DNA of 64,000 nt from Saccharina japonica (lineage: Eukaryota > Sar > Phaeophyceae > Laminariales > Laminariaceae), in the NCBI GenBank assembly GCA_008828725.1, contig MEHQ01000241.1:147829-211828 (forward strand), in the 5' to 3' direction. Made by a program: the position numbers and the translations under genes. The notes beneath the pieces were generated by a model, which saw nothing but the letters and a program-made list of their open reading frames with translations, was not told the origin of the DNA and did no database searches. This document shows positions 1 through 11,212 of this stretch, one piece after another (within the stretch, counting starts at the first letter, position 1; the number at the start of each line of letters is the position of its first letter).

Positions 1-486
1 GTGCACGGCCGTAGTCATATGACCATAGACCCTCGCATCCCTACAATGCCGGGACGGAGCGCGTTGGGTTTTCACCAACCAGGCAGACATTGCTTGCACC
101 AAGCGCGAAGCGCCGTGAGGTATTGGGCGAGTCGCATGGAGGGTGAGCTGCATCCTGCTAAGAACCGCCTCTGAGGCGGACTTGCATATGGACGACAGCT
201 TCAATGAGTTAATTTAATTTCTGGTGTGGCCACTTCCGGAGACAGCAATGGGTTTTACTATGTAACTGCCTCGCGGATGCCTTACCATATTAACACTACG
301 TGATACGACCATTCCCCTTGTGCGGAGCAAAGGTTCTCCACCCCGCACAAATGATCTACTTGACCGCCAGCTTTGGTGACCGCCAAAAAAAAAAAGAAAA
401 AAAAACGGCACCCTGGTTGTCTAGCTCACGCAGCGAGTGGCGTGTTTCACAGCGTCGTTGCCAACCGACGCCAACCCAACCTATAA
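1..486 (+). repeat. R1 dispersed repeat, copy 1 (5'-truncated by window edge)
   Basis: The window opens inside a non-coding dispersed repeat that I call R1. Nearly the same sequence recurs in full at 59963-60545, in reverse at 46973-47191 and 52562-52885, and in part elsewhere. Two internal stem-loops are visible: a CCGCC/GGCGG hairpin near 166-180, and a TGTGCGG/CCGCACA pair at about 319-348. No reading frame is shared between copies, so it looks like a non-autonomous element. I cannot name its class. Confidence 0.8.
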
Positions 487-1197
487 ATATATCATATGTT
501 TATAGGGGAGCGGTGGGGGGGGGCACAGGAAAGAAAGGGAGCGCACGGCAACGGAAGATGGAGCTGATAATGCTACGTAAAATCACACGAGAGAAAACAC
601 GACAGCGCTCGCATAGACAGAGCAAGGAGAGCAAGGACAGAAGCTACCTGACACGCTGCTGGTGCTTTTTTTTAATACCCTAGTTAAGCTCAAAACCTGA
701 GAGCTAGAGCGGCCTGTCGCTCCGAGCGTTGTGACACCACGGAGCTGATTCACTATGACGTGAAGTCCCCATGAAACCCTTATCTGCACTTATCATCACA
801 CGGTAGATGTTGCCCGACGATGGTTGCAGCAAACCCGACACCAGTCAGACCAAAACACATCCCGTGCCCAAGCCGTTGCCCTTGGTGATCGGTGGCGATA
901 TTGTACCTATTTTGGGGGGTCGATGTCAGCTTGCCAGCGCACTAACATTCGTGCGGCAACGTATCGGCGACACAATTGTGCTGCTGATACTGCTGCTGCG
1001 CCGCAAGATATGCACTCACCACAAACATGAAACAAAACTCACACACACCAAACACAAACACACAAACGCCTGCGCATCTTCGAACTCCATCGCACACACC
1101 GCCCTTGGGTTAATTTTCGTTCCACCCACCCCGTTTTTCGTGGGAGACTTAAGGCAGACCCTTCCATGCCGTCAAGAGGCGAGAGTAAGCCTCTCAC

Positions 1198-1384
1198 CGT
1201 ACGTGTGCCCGTCGGGGGGGTCGAGCACAAACACGCCTCGGTTCCGCCCGCAGGCCTGACCCCAGTTGCCCTGGATGTCCGGGATGAAAAACGGGAAGTC
1301 AGTCTCCGTCAGCTTCGGGTCCAGCTCGCAAGTGAACGTCGCCGGGTCTCCCCCAGCGTTGCCGTGGTTGCCGGGAGACTGGTC
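1198..1384 (-). CDS. single exon of an unidentified, possibly secreted protein
   Basis: This 187-bp minus-strand exon is bounded by a good acceptor (pyrimidine-rich, ending CGCCGCAG, just above 1384) and a GTGAGA donor below 1198. It starts in phase 0 and encodes 62 residues plus one base. The protein looks like a real folded segment: two Cys (in FTCELDP and GQACGRN), several aromatic/Pro pairs (DFPFFIPD) and an NWGQ motif, with a matching low-complexity-free composition. I do not recognise the family. The next exon would lie off the left edge or below 1198. The signal-peptide exon at 5528-5641 on the same strand ends in phase 0, compatible with joining this one, but a 4.1-kb intron would be needed, so the link is speculative. 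Confidence 0.5.
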
Positions 1385-1804
1385 CTGCGGCGTGTGCGTG
1401 TAGCCACCAAAAGAAAAGCGAGAAAGAGAACGAAAACAGATTAGAAAAAAAAGGGGAGCACCAATAATGGTTGGCAGTCGACCAGTAGGGTTGGAAGGCG
1501 TCTCCCCTGAATGTGTGTCCGTTTTTCGGGAACTGTTGGGATGTATTGCTGCGTTTGTCGGAAGAGAGAGGGGGGGGGGCAGGGGTGTGTTGGAGCGCGA
1601 GTACCCGTGAGAACGCGTCCACAACGTCGAGAGATAACGTCGCCACCAATAATAGTAGAGCAGGCACGTGAAAGGGGTCACGTGTTGGTTTGCGCACGCC
1701 CGGGGGCGAGCGTTCAGGGGTTTCGGTTTTAGCGAGGCTTTACCGCCATGGCAGTGTACTCTGTTGCTCGATGCGCTACCGCAGAAGCACAGGACGTCAA
1801 CTAA

Positions 1805-1957
1805 GAAAATGAGCAATAAGAAAGGCAGGCTGAGTTTTGCAGGAACTTAATAATTCGGGAGTCTACCGAATTTAGTATACAGTAGGCTGCACCCATTCTC
1901 AAATGAGCAATCTAGCCTGGATCTATTTTCCTGTTTCTTGTTAGGTGTCCGATACTG
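1805..1957 (+). mobile_element. degenerate MITE-like element (family M1)
   Basis: The right end (CCTGTTTCTTGTTAGGTGTC then GATACTG) and the inner stretch with TCTAGCCTGGAT match the 180-bp element at 35571-35750 and its relative at 34768-34935. The left end is degenerate (GCAATAAGAAAGGCAGGCT). It has no coding capacity. It is the only copy of this family outside the palindrome region. Confidence 0.55.
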
Positions 1958-2613
1958 TACCGTAAAACACGCTTGATCACACTCCCCCTGAGATGAACTT
2001 TCGAGCCAAAGCTTGGACTCGTTGTTGTCTGACTTGCTGTTTGCTCTGTTCGCTGGCTTCTGTTTTGCAACTTAGACGTGTGGGAGTGGGTTGTGAAGCG
2101 CCACATCTTCGATCCATTCTCCGAATTCTCCGAGTGGGTTTAGTTCCCGCCTGGTTCTTCTGTGTATCTATCTGCGTACACGGCCCTTCAGGGTGGGCTA
2201 TAATAGTGTTATGGTATCCCCTCTCCCCTCTTGCGGCGTTATGATTTGTAGCAAGTGTCCCCTCGTCATACCTGGCAGGCGTTCTTGTCCGCCCGGGTGA
2301 GGATTACGTCGCCCCTTCGTTCAGAATACATTCGGCGAGCACGAAAGCAACTGATACAATAAATGATGACTTCCAAGCATCCGCCAAGCAACATGTGTGG
2401 GTGACCTGAGCAGAGCCGGAGGCACCCCTGCATATCAATAGTCAGTCCCTACCGTAGGAAGGTCCATAGTCTACAGCCTAATACGCACTACAAGCAGCAC
2501 CGGTATACCTGGTACCTGGTATATCACAGATACACACAAAGAAAATTACGGATTGTGGGGAGGTCTCGTTGAGATCTTTCCATAATTGATAACTGACGCA
2601 TCTCTTGGCGTGT

Positions 2614-2903
2614 TATTATGGATTATCGTTGGTGATACCCTGGCAAGTGCACAAGGCTGTGCCTCTCGACGCTAGTCGAGATGGTTGGCACCGTGAGTGG
2701 TCGTGCCGACTTGGAGATATGTGTGCACTCCACAGCGCTCTACGGCAGCAAGATGTCAGCAAGATGCAGCCGTCGCAGACCTCCACTCACTCACAGTCGA
2801 GGCTCATAACCTATTATGGATTATCGTTGGTGATACCCTGGCAAGTGCACAAGGCTGTGCCTCTCGACGCTAGTCGAGATGGTTGGCACCGTGAGTGGTC
2901 GTG
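2614..2903 (+). repeat. pair of 92-bp direct repeats
   Basis: 2614-2705 and 2812-2903 are practically identical (starting TATTATGGATTATCG, ending GAGTGGTCGTG), 198 bp apart. The 106 bp between them is unique. Each contains a CTCGACGCTAGTCGAG hairpin. Confidence 0.8.
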
Positions 2904-3031
2904 GACCAGAAGCAGATGGACTGCTTGGTGCGGTAGAGATGTGAAGATATGTTGAACACTGGCGCTTAGGTGGCCAACACAGCACACACAGATCCACAGA
3001 GAGAGAACGCAGAAGTCCAGATGACGGCACC

Positions 3032-3689
3032 TCCTAGAGACAACCAGGAAAGCTAAGAGCCGAGGCTATCCAGAGAGATCCATCCTAGAGACGACCAGGA
3101 AAGCTAAGAGCCGAGGCTATCCAGAGAGATCCACATGGAAGAGTAAAGGATACGATCCTACGAGTAGAGAAGGCTACAGCAGTAATTCCTCCGCATACAT
3201 ATGCGTTACTCACGAACCGAAACATACGATGTACAAGAGCAGTGCTACTGAACATTGACTCATATTGGCTATGTGCTAATATTTCCATAACACGTGTGCA
3301 CTCTCTCCCATCGTCGAGAAAATCAGCCTGGAGTTTCGTCGAAGGGAGGGGGGTGTTTTTATTAATAGCTTTCGTGTTGTACGATACGTACGTATGGTAA
3401 CTACCTGTCCATGCTATAGATAAGCCTCGTACGAAGCAGTATATACGAGCATGGGCACAAAACGAGCATGGCACACTTGTGTGCAGATCACTGGTGAGTG
3501 GTTCAGTGGTTCAACCACACAACCACCTTGTACTTTCAACCTTTGTTCTCACTGCCGATCCCGATCCGGATGCGGACCTGCGGTCGGAATCTATCACAGA
3601 GTTATTGTGACACCTGAGGTATGATACCTAAACATACTGCTGCTGTGTATATTTAGCAGCATACTGCTGCTGTGTATATTTAGCAGCAT
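3032..3689 (+). repeat. short tandem duplications
   Basis: A unit of about 53 bp with CCAGGAAAGCTAAGAGCC is present twice at about 3032-3133. A 27-bp unit containing ACTGCTGCTGTGTATATTT is present twice at 3633-3689. Both look like local slippage or unequal-exchange products. Confidence 0.7.
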
Positions 3690-4019
3690 ACAAGGCTTTC
3701 CTACGGAGTGGTCTTAATATAGTAAAGGCGACGCAAGAAAAACGGGTTACCTCGCCAGCAGCAGAGCGTCAACATAATGCACAGCAGCAGCTAGCTGCAG
3801 CAGCTGCAGCAGCAAAAAAGACAGAAGCAACAAACTGCACTGCTGCATCTTCATCTAAAGCCAAGGAGTGCGGACAAAGCGTTTATTGTGTAGACGAAGA
3901 AGGAAACTAATAGCAATAAACATTGTGCACGTAGATATATACGAACTCTCGTTTTATGTTTTACCCTGCTGGTCGAACATTTACGTACAAAAAAATAAGA
4001 ACTGGGTCACGATCCACAC

Positions 4020-4145
4020 ACGCAGTCAACCACGTATCAACCGACCCACCGACACCCACCCACCCACTCTCACGTACTTACCAACATCCACTCACATCAC
4101 TCACACCCACCCACCCAACCACCGACCCACCCACCCAACCACGTA
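4020..4145 (+). repeat. CCAC/CCCA microsatellite tract
   Basis: Interrupted CCAC/CCCA repeats run through this interval. The same motif family recurs at 36765-37050 and, in reverse, at 40155-40250 and 40438-40452. Confidence 0.75.
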
Positions 4146-5527
4146 CGTACGTGCGCTTCAACCGATCGACACACACACGTACCAACCGATCCACCCATCC
4201 GCAATCTACAACAACAGCAGAGTGAAATCAGTATACAGCAGCACCAGTACGTACAGCAATAATAATAATAGTAGTAGTCCTTATATTTAATATAATAACC
4301 CATCTACAGCAGCAATAACAACAACAGCAGCAGCAGCAGTCCAGCAGTACGACTCGTGCGTACGTACAGCGGACACAAACAAAACGCCGGCATGGATGCG
4401 CAGCCCTTGTACGTACAGCAGTGTAAACAAAACGCCGGCATGGATGCTCAGCGCTTGTACGTACAGCAGTGGCCCTTTTTTTTTTTTTTTTTCGGTCGAT
4501 TTTTTTACGTCTGGCCTTTTTCATCTTGAAATTAGTGTAGAAGTGGCTAACTCGCGAAGTTATGGGCCGATTTCGATTTTGACCGAAGTTCTGGAGATCC
4601 ATATTTTCACATCTGGGGGACTCTTTAGGAAAAAATTACTTGATTTTAGTATGGCCAGGAAAATTACTTGATTTTAGTGTGGACATTTTTATCTTGAAAT
4701 TAGTGTGGATTTGGACCCGGGCCGCAAAGCCCTCCGAATACGCTGGGAACCCCTCCCCTCCCGCGGGTAGATGTCAGTTGGGCTGTTTGCATAATACGTC
4801 AGTACAATACGTCAGTTTGGCTGTTACGTCAGTTGCTGTTTGCGAAGAGCTCAGTTGGCCTGTTTGAAGGGCTGGTTGCGAAACGAAAGGTCTGTTTGCA
4901 AAGAGCTGTGTATCAGTTGGTCTGTACGGACAAAGAGCATCGAGTTACTACGGACCTCTAATCGTGAAAGAATAGATAGGTTTATATGACGGCGCCCACG
5001 TCACCGCCGAGCCAGCCAGTCAGCGATTGCAGCTAGAAAACTACTGCTGCTGTAGTTTCGAGGAGGCGCGCATAGAAGAGTATCTCGCTTGTGGCATACC
5101 AGGTATAGCAGTAGCGTCCACGGCCGTGCGTCCCGCTGCGGGAAACATGTTCCTTGACGATGCAACTGGCTAAATAAATATACAACATGACATTCAACAA
5201 AGTACTTGTTCGTAGAGAGAACAACGAAGTGCCACGCACGCGAAAAAAAAGACAGCAGAGTGCCTGCAAACCGGCGCAGCGACAAGGGCAGGCCAGCACG
5301 AACCACGACACCGTGGGGGTTACTACCTGCAGTCGCAGTGAGTAACAGAGGGTATTCATGGAGATCCACCTCTCCAAAAGCTCACAGCACGGTCCCATCA
5401 GCAGGCAACAAACATAAGTCCGGAAAACAGTACGAGTACGATGTGTGCCTGGAGTTCCTGTCGAAGCATGACAACCGCAAGCAGTATGTTCATAGAGAAG
5501 TTCATATCTGTGCGTTCGTTCTCGTAC

Positions 5528-5641
5528 CTCCAGACCAGAGGGTACCCCGTTGAAGCTCGCCCCAGCGGGTACCGTTGCCGTGGCCGCGATAACCAAGACG
5601 GCATAGAGCCTTGCTTTAGTCGATTTTCTCGTCATCTTCAT
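5528..5641 (-). CDS. first exon encoding a signal peptide; product unknown
   Basis: The ATG at 5641 (minus strand) opens a 38-codon exon that ends in phase 0 at a GTACGA donor below 5528. The peptide starts with a basic segment (MKMTRKSTKARL), followed by a hydrophobic core (YAVLVIAATATV) and a small-residue stretch (PAGAS), the layout of a secretory signal peptide. Nothing downstream on the minus strand is clearly coding until the exon at 1198-1384, whose starting phase fits. The neighbouring exon at 5851 is divergent, with 209 bp between the two ATGs. The main alternative is a chance ORF, since codon-level support is limited to one exon. Confidence 0.45.
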
Positions 5642-5850
5642 AGCTGCTTCCCCTGCTCGAGCACGAGAGGTGATAAGCCGGATTGATCTGCTGCTGGGTT
5701 CCTCCTCAAAATCCGGGGAGGATCCATGAGATCCATAATAACAGCTAAGCCTCAACAAATAGTACGAAACCCCATGTGCGGAAAAGTTCGAGAAGAAGCT
5801 GTCGGTGACCAAAGTGTTGCAGTGCTGCTGTACTGCTGTAGCCTTTCCTC
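5642..5850. promoter_or_regulatory. putative bidirectional promoter
   Basis: This 209-bp interval separates two divergent candidate start codons (5641 minus, 5851 plus). No TATA box or other named element is evident. The call depends wholly on both flanking exons being real. Confidence 0.3.
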
Positions 5851-5952
5851 ATGGCTGATGCAACATACGAGGTGGGCCAAAGGGTCCGAGTTAACGTAGG
5901 ACCAGGGAGGTCTTGTCGAGGTCTCATCCTTTGCGCTGGGATTTCAGAGAAA
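5851..5952 (+). CDS. first exon of an SH3/Tudor-like protein (rest not found)
   Basis: The ATG at 5851 opens 34 codons ending exactly in phase 0 at a strong GTGAGT donor. The peptide (MADATYEVGQRVRVNVGPG then SCRGLILCAGISEK) resembles the first beta strands of small SH3/Tudor-like barrels, in which a VGQxVRV strand is followed by a turn and a hydrophobic strand. Such domains normally continue with a YxVxYDDG strand. I could not find that continuation downstream, so the gene is incomplete as annotated. The fold assignment is inference from a short stretch. Confidence 0.4.
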
Positions 5953-8924
5953 GTGAGTGGATGCCGTTTTTGCACGTTGCTTTTGTGTCCTTGCCGGCCT
6001 CTTTTGTGGCTTTTGCACGTCGCGACGAACCATCGACTTCATAGTATCGTAGTGGTGGGATGTGCATATGTTGGTGTGGTTGCATGGCGGTGTTGCTTTG
6101 TGAGCCCCATTCTGTGGCCGTGTGTAAGCCTTAGAGTTAGGTGGAGCCACACTCGTTGCTCCTTGCTCCATGACGCCAAAGAGAAAGAGGGGAGCCTACA
6201 TTTTGCAGCTACAAACGAGTACCGGTACTCACATGCTGGAACATGGGTACTACTGCTGTTGTATACTGTACAAGGGCTCCGCTGCGCGGGCGGCTAACGC
6301 CGCCCGCTACGCTCGCGGAAGGAAGAATATAACCAAATGTGAAAAGGGTAAAAGAGGAGTATATATTATTAAATAAAATTATTATAAATACGTCAGCTGT
6401 GAGTTCAACCGATTGAATAGTAGATACTCAACTTTGCGAGCTGCGTAGAAATTTTGTTCTATGTGTTATTTGTGGTATTGGTGTAGGCTTCGTGATGTAC
6501 TATTAATAGGAGCCTGGTAGTTACTACTCGATTTTATAATAAGCCGTTCGCGCGTGCTATGTGTTTATTCCTCGTTAAGGATATGGTTCAGTGACTCCCC
6601 TGGATACTACCCGGGTCAGCAGGACAATGTAACAAGGGTATCTCATGATCATCTCTGCGCACTGATACTATATAACCCGAATAGAGGAGACAAAGTATGA
6701 TATTTGGTAAAGTAATCGAGTACATCTATATCACAAAATGTGTTGTTAGACGAGGTGGGGACGGGGGAACAGGGGACGGGGGATAGGGGGATAGGGGGGT
6801 GAGGGGGAGGGGGGGGGAGGGCAGGGGCGGTGGGGGGGCCCCTACCCAAAGAGATCACTCTCCATTTGTTTTTTGCGCATTGCCTTTGGTTCCCGGTCTA
6901 AGGGTGGGCCCGTAGGGGGGCTGGGCAACTGGCGACTTGATAATGCCAAGAGCTCCATATGTATGACGGCAAATACAGGACAAAAACGATAGTGGTGAAC
7001 AACACGAAAAAATATCGCTAAAAGAAAGCAAAGCTTCGCTCCGAGGGCGGTTGACGCCGCCCGCTACGCTCGCGCAAGGAAAGGGGCAGAAGAAGTCCAC
7101 TATGTGTAAAGACCGACTTGAAAAGGCCAAAGAGATTCATGGTGCAATGCAACGAAATACTTATTGCTGTACGCAACTGAACGCACAGTACCCGTCTACT
7201 ACTGCTGTATTGTGATGCATGAGTACTGGTATGCGGCATGTATGTGGCAAAGCAACTATCATACCTGTACGGCGACAGCAGTTGTACACCACAAACAAAG
7301 CAAAAAACACAAAGAACAAACGAACGTACAGGCGACTTGCAAAAGTATACGACAGTAGATCTCCATACTCCAGGACAACAAAGCTGTATGTTCGAAAGGA
7401 AGAGAAAGCACAGCAACATGGCTCGCAGGACGGCGCTGCGCTGCCTGCTAGGGGTGTGAATTGTGCCTTTTTCGTGACTGCTATGTGTGGTAGTACAACA
7501 ACAGCAGTAGTAGTAGTACCTTCGATCTTTATATATATAGAGAGAGTATGAAAGAGAAAGCACAGCATAGCACGAGCGTCAATCAAGTTGTACAAAAGTC
7601 CACAAAACTGAGAAAGACGTACATTACGTACTCGTACTCGAACAAAACGCTCCCCGCCCACCCGCGATCACCTCGCCATCGATTCGGTCCGGGTCGAGCT
7701 CTACTGCCTCTCTGCCCCAGTGAGCCCCGTGGCCCACCTCGCGTGAAGCCCGGTACTCACAGTGGCTCTCGTTCGCCCGCTCGAGGTTGCTGATGCCTCT
7801 GTAAAAATAATGTTTGTTCGATAAATAAAGCACCGCTTGAACTTGGCTTAAATGTTCTTTTATTACAGACAAAACGATCATTATAATGTCGGACATACTG
7901 GATTCATTGCAGCAGCAGCAACAGCAAGGACCTTCATGCTCCCCTCGTGTCTCGATGGAGACGCCACGCCTAGCCACGAAAAAGCGACCGCGCTCCTTCT
8001 GACCCCACCTCTACTGGCCAGCGCCCTCCCATACCCGCGATAGTGCCGGGCTCGCACGCGCTGTCGTGCTCACTGGGTACACGCAGGAACCCGAAACCGG
8101 AAGAAAAGGGAAACATGATCTCGCCGACAAAGTAAAAACTGGTACCATAGGAAACAGGAAGCAGCAAGTAACGAAAATAGGAGAAAACAAAGAAAGCCAA
8201 GAACCTCCGGAAGGCAAGTAACTTCTGCTTCGGCAATTAGAGGCTGAGAGTGGCTGTGAGGTGCCAATATATGCCGAGGAAAGCTTCCGAACCAAAGAAG
8301 ATAAAGCTATGTATGTCTATAGTTATAGCGCGCAGAGGGTTGCTCTGCACGCGGGTCCCAGTGACACTTTGCCACTTGATCATCATCGATGATCGTTTGA
8401 TGCGGTCCTACAGCAGTACGAGTACGTACTATCAATGCTATTGTGCAGTTCGAGTACCCTGAATAAAATATATTACTTACGCTATCGTATCGTACTTTCC
8501 ACGATCAACGGCCACAAGCGTGAACGGTCTGAAGCCCCGACCCACTCCCCGCCGCCCCGCCGTCTGTGAAGTTTTGGTGATAATTAGCACTCGTATGACA
8601 TTCAATCCGAATCAATAATCAATCAGATCGTAGTATGAACTACTGTGCTGCTGCTGCTGGTTGATGATGCTGCTACGACGTACCAGAAGTACTGCCTACT
8701 ACTACCTACCGTGTGTCGTCTGTGTGTCAGTGGGTCTACCCCCTTCATCTCTGCTGCAATGATTTGTACTCGAAGAACAAGAACTATCTGCTGCTGCTTA
8801 CTTACTACTGTATATAGAATACGTCTGACGCACTCCTCTTACTTACTCTATCGCATCGATATATTCCTAGAGTAGACATAGAGAGAGAGGGAGAATCCTT
8901 GATCGTACACGGGGTTTGTTGGCT
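5953..8924. other. mostly non-coding; G-rich tract and one weak exon
   Basis: No multi-exon gene is recognisable here. A strongly G-rich tract lies at about 6750-6845, and CAG/CTG clusters occur near 7500 and 7905. A short shared motif with CGCCGCCCGCTACGCTCGCG appears at about 6299-6318 and 7048-7075. One weak exon is listed separately at 7672-7798. Confidence 0.45.
7672..7798 (-). CDS. possible exon, product unknown
   Basis: This minus-strand stretch follows a good acceptor (TATTTTTACAG) and stays open for 42 codons plus one base, up to a GTGATC donor. An alternative GTGAGT donor would end it at 7761. The peptide is polar and charged (SNLERANESHCEYRASR, then HWGREAVELDPDRIDGE). No family is recognised and no flanking exon could be joined. 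Confidence 0.25.
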
Positions 8925-10205
8925 GGGCGGAGAGCGGGTCGGGGCGCTGCCCCGACCCGCTCCCCGCGCAAAGTTTGTAATGTGTGGCGACAAGAATACT
9001 CTTCTTGCCCTTGTACGCCGAATACGAATAAACGTACTGCATTACAATTCGCCATCAATCGCATCAATCGTAAATATTCCGTGTGTCTTACGATGTTTAC
9101 GTACTACGAGTAATACGAGTACGACGTACGTTAGTCAACATCGTACAGGGCCCATTCAGATTCAGGTGGTCAAGTTATAGTCAAGTATGTGATGCGGAGC
9201 GGCGTAACTTGTTGTGTCGTTTCATTTGGCGTTACATTTCGCACGAACAGATCATATCATGGACCATGGACCAACATGGATCATGAAATCGTGGATCAGA
9301 CTCGGACTCTCTCCCAAGGCATGGGCCATGCGCATATGAGATATCGACGATTGATTTTGTGTGCTTCGCATGACACACACGAACGACCGTTTGACCCACT
9401 CCGCTTCCTGGCAATCCCATTCAAGCAATATATCACGGACGCGCATACACAGGGTTGCTAGCTGGGCGAGGCACGGGGGTCGGGGCTGCGCCCCGACCCG
9501 CTCCGCACCACCTCGCCTGTGAAGTATTATGTATTGTTGTAGCTTGTGCGTACAGCAGTAGCTATGCCTGGTATTCATCATGTACATACAGCAGCTTTTG
9601 TAATGTTGCCTGACGTTGATGAGCAGCGTCCTCCGTGTATGTATGTATGTGCTCGTCAGAGGTGCTTGCGCACAACGCAGTTTAAATCAGCGTCCCCCAC
9701 ATTAATTATCGTCGGGTGCTACCGCACATATCATGAAATCGTGGATAGACTCGGACTCTCTCCCAAGGCATGGGCCATGCGCCATAGAGAGCACGACGAT
9801 TGGTTTAGTGCTTCGCATGACACACACGAACGACCGTCTGACCCACTCCGCTTCCTGGCAATTCCATTAAAAAAATATTAATATTTCACGGACGCGCATA
9901 CACAGGGTTGTTAGCTGGGCGGGGCACGCGCCCCGATCCGCTCCGCACCGCCTTGCCTCGCCTGTGAAGTATTATGTATTGTTGTAGTTTGTGCGTACAG
10001 CAGTAGTAGCTATGCCTGGTATTCATCATGTACATACATACATCCTCGATACATCAGCTTTATTTTGTAATGTTGCCTGACGTTAATGAGCAGCTTTCTC
10101 CATGTATGTATGTATGTGCTCGTCAGGTGCTTGCGCACAACGCAGCTTAAATCAGCGTCCTCCACATTCATTATCGTCGGGTGCTACCGCACAACGCAGC
10201 GTATA
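8925..10205 (+). repeat. diverged tandem repeats with GC-rich hairpins
   Basis: Two copies of a unit of about 450 bp lie in tandem, starting near 9279 and 9728 (shared ATCATGAAATCGTGGAT, then CTCTCCCAAGGCATGGGCC). Inverted GC-rich words recur at about 8935-8962 (GCGGGTCGGGGC/GCCCCGACCCGC), 9475-9502 and 9920-9943, the last two followed by TCGCCTGTGAAGTATTATG. The right-hand ends carry TGCTTGCGCACAACGCAG, a piece of the 225-bp satellite unit, so this region looks like a degenerate source or relic of that array. Confidence 0.7.
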
Positions 10206-10440
10206 CCACCTCGGCTCAGCAGCAGCAGCAGCAGCAGCAGCAGCACGCTGCTGCAGCAGTCCTCCACGTTATCGTCAGGTGGCTGCGCCGTCGCTTTGCA
10301 CAGTTGCACTTCCCATGTATTAAAGCTCAGTACAAGTTCGCCCGTCACCATAACCGACTCGACCCAGAGCTATACTACCAAGCTAGGTTAAGTATTGAAT
10401 CAGTATAACTTTATCTAGCCAAATGTCACAGATCCATATT
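10086..10440 (+). repeat. single diverged unit of the 225-bp repeat plus 3' flank
   Basis: It contains the same order of segments as the array unit (TTGCGCACAACGCAG, GCGTCCTCCACATT, a CAG run, CACGCTGCTGCAGCAG, GTCCTCCACGTTATCG, AAGCTCAGTAC) but with many differences. The 3' flank from about 10338 is roughly alignable with the flank of the array at 19576-19704, though clearly diverged. Confidence 0.8.
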
Positions 10441-11212
10441 TTTATACCAGGTACAACATGGCGTTGATGGATTGATGGGCTACAGAGCCAAATCGTGTTT
10501 GGAGTCGAAGTAAGTAGGGGAGGGGATTACTAAAAAAAGATGGAATTAGACCTCGAAACAGAGTTGAAAGGCAGGGGATTTGGGAAATTAAATAATTTCC
10601 GCGACAGAGCCCAGTAACTAAAGTCACTGGGAATAGCCGGTACATTCTCCGAATAAGACCAAAGGCCAAAGCCCCCAGAAGCGTCACAAACAACGACCAA
10701 ATGCGGGAGAAGATGGTTCGTATTATACGAAGCCTAAACGAAGCTGCCCGTCGGCGATTCACTGGAGGCCACCATGCATGCCATGAGGACATTCCAGCTG
10801 CCAGGAGGGAGAGACTGCATTTTGTTTTTTTAATAGGTTATGAGCCCTGCGACGCCAGGATGAGATTATTCGGCTTGGTTGTGTCCGCCGCCTGATGCAA
10901 CGTGGATCGGGAGAAGGATTGACTCGCACGGGTAACTAAAATACGTGCCAGGTACCAGCACATATTATGTGATACAACCTCTCTCTTGTCGGGCAACCGG
11001 AGATATGTACAGTTGAACACCAGTCCTCTACGATGTACCTTGTATATGACACATAATGGTATTCCTGTTATGAAATATGTGTACCAGGTACATTAGTATC
11101 AGAACAACACCAGCAGCAACAACTACAGTAACAACAAAAAACTCAAAACAAGTGTTGAAATCCAAAGTATCCCCTCCCCGTGCGTCCTCCTCCCCTCGCG
11201 CTCCGGAAACAG

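Larger units (their letters stand above)
1385..5527. other. no gene recognised; repeats only
   Basis: I see no convincing exon here. The stretch holds a MITE-like fragment (about 1805-1957), several local direct repeats between 2614 and 3689, CAG/CTG-rich runs, a CCAC-rich microsatellite (about 4020-4145) and a tandem 52-bp repeat near 4380-4470. Open frames are short and compositionally like intergenic DNA. Confidence 0.5.

Noticed and set aside
5033..5641. A single 259-residue minus-strand protein
   Set aside because: Only the first 38 codons look coding. After the GTACGA donor the composition becomes random (Cys/Leu-rich), so I kept only the first exon.
10442..10895. Membrane-protein-like minus ORF and overlapping plus ORF at the left of the duplicated block
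   Set aside because: Both are compositional by-products in non-coding DNA. No splice or family support; they repeat in copy B only because the DNA does.
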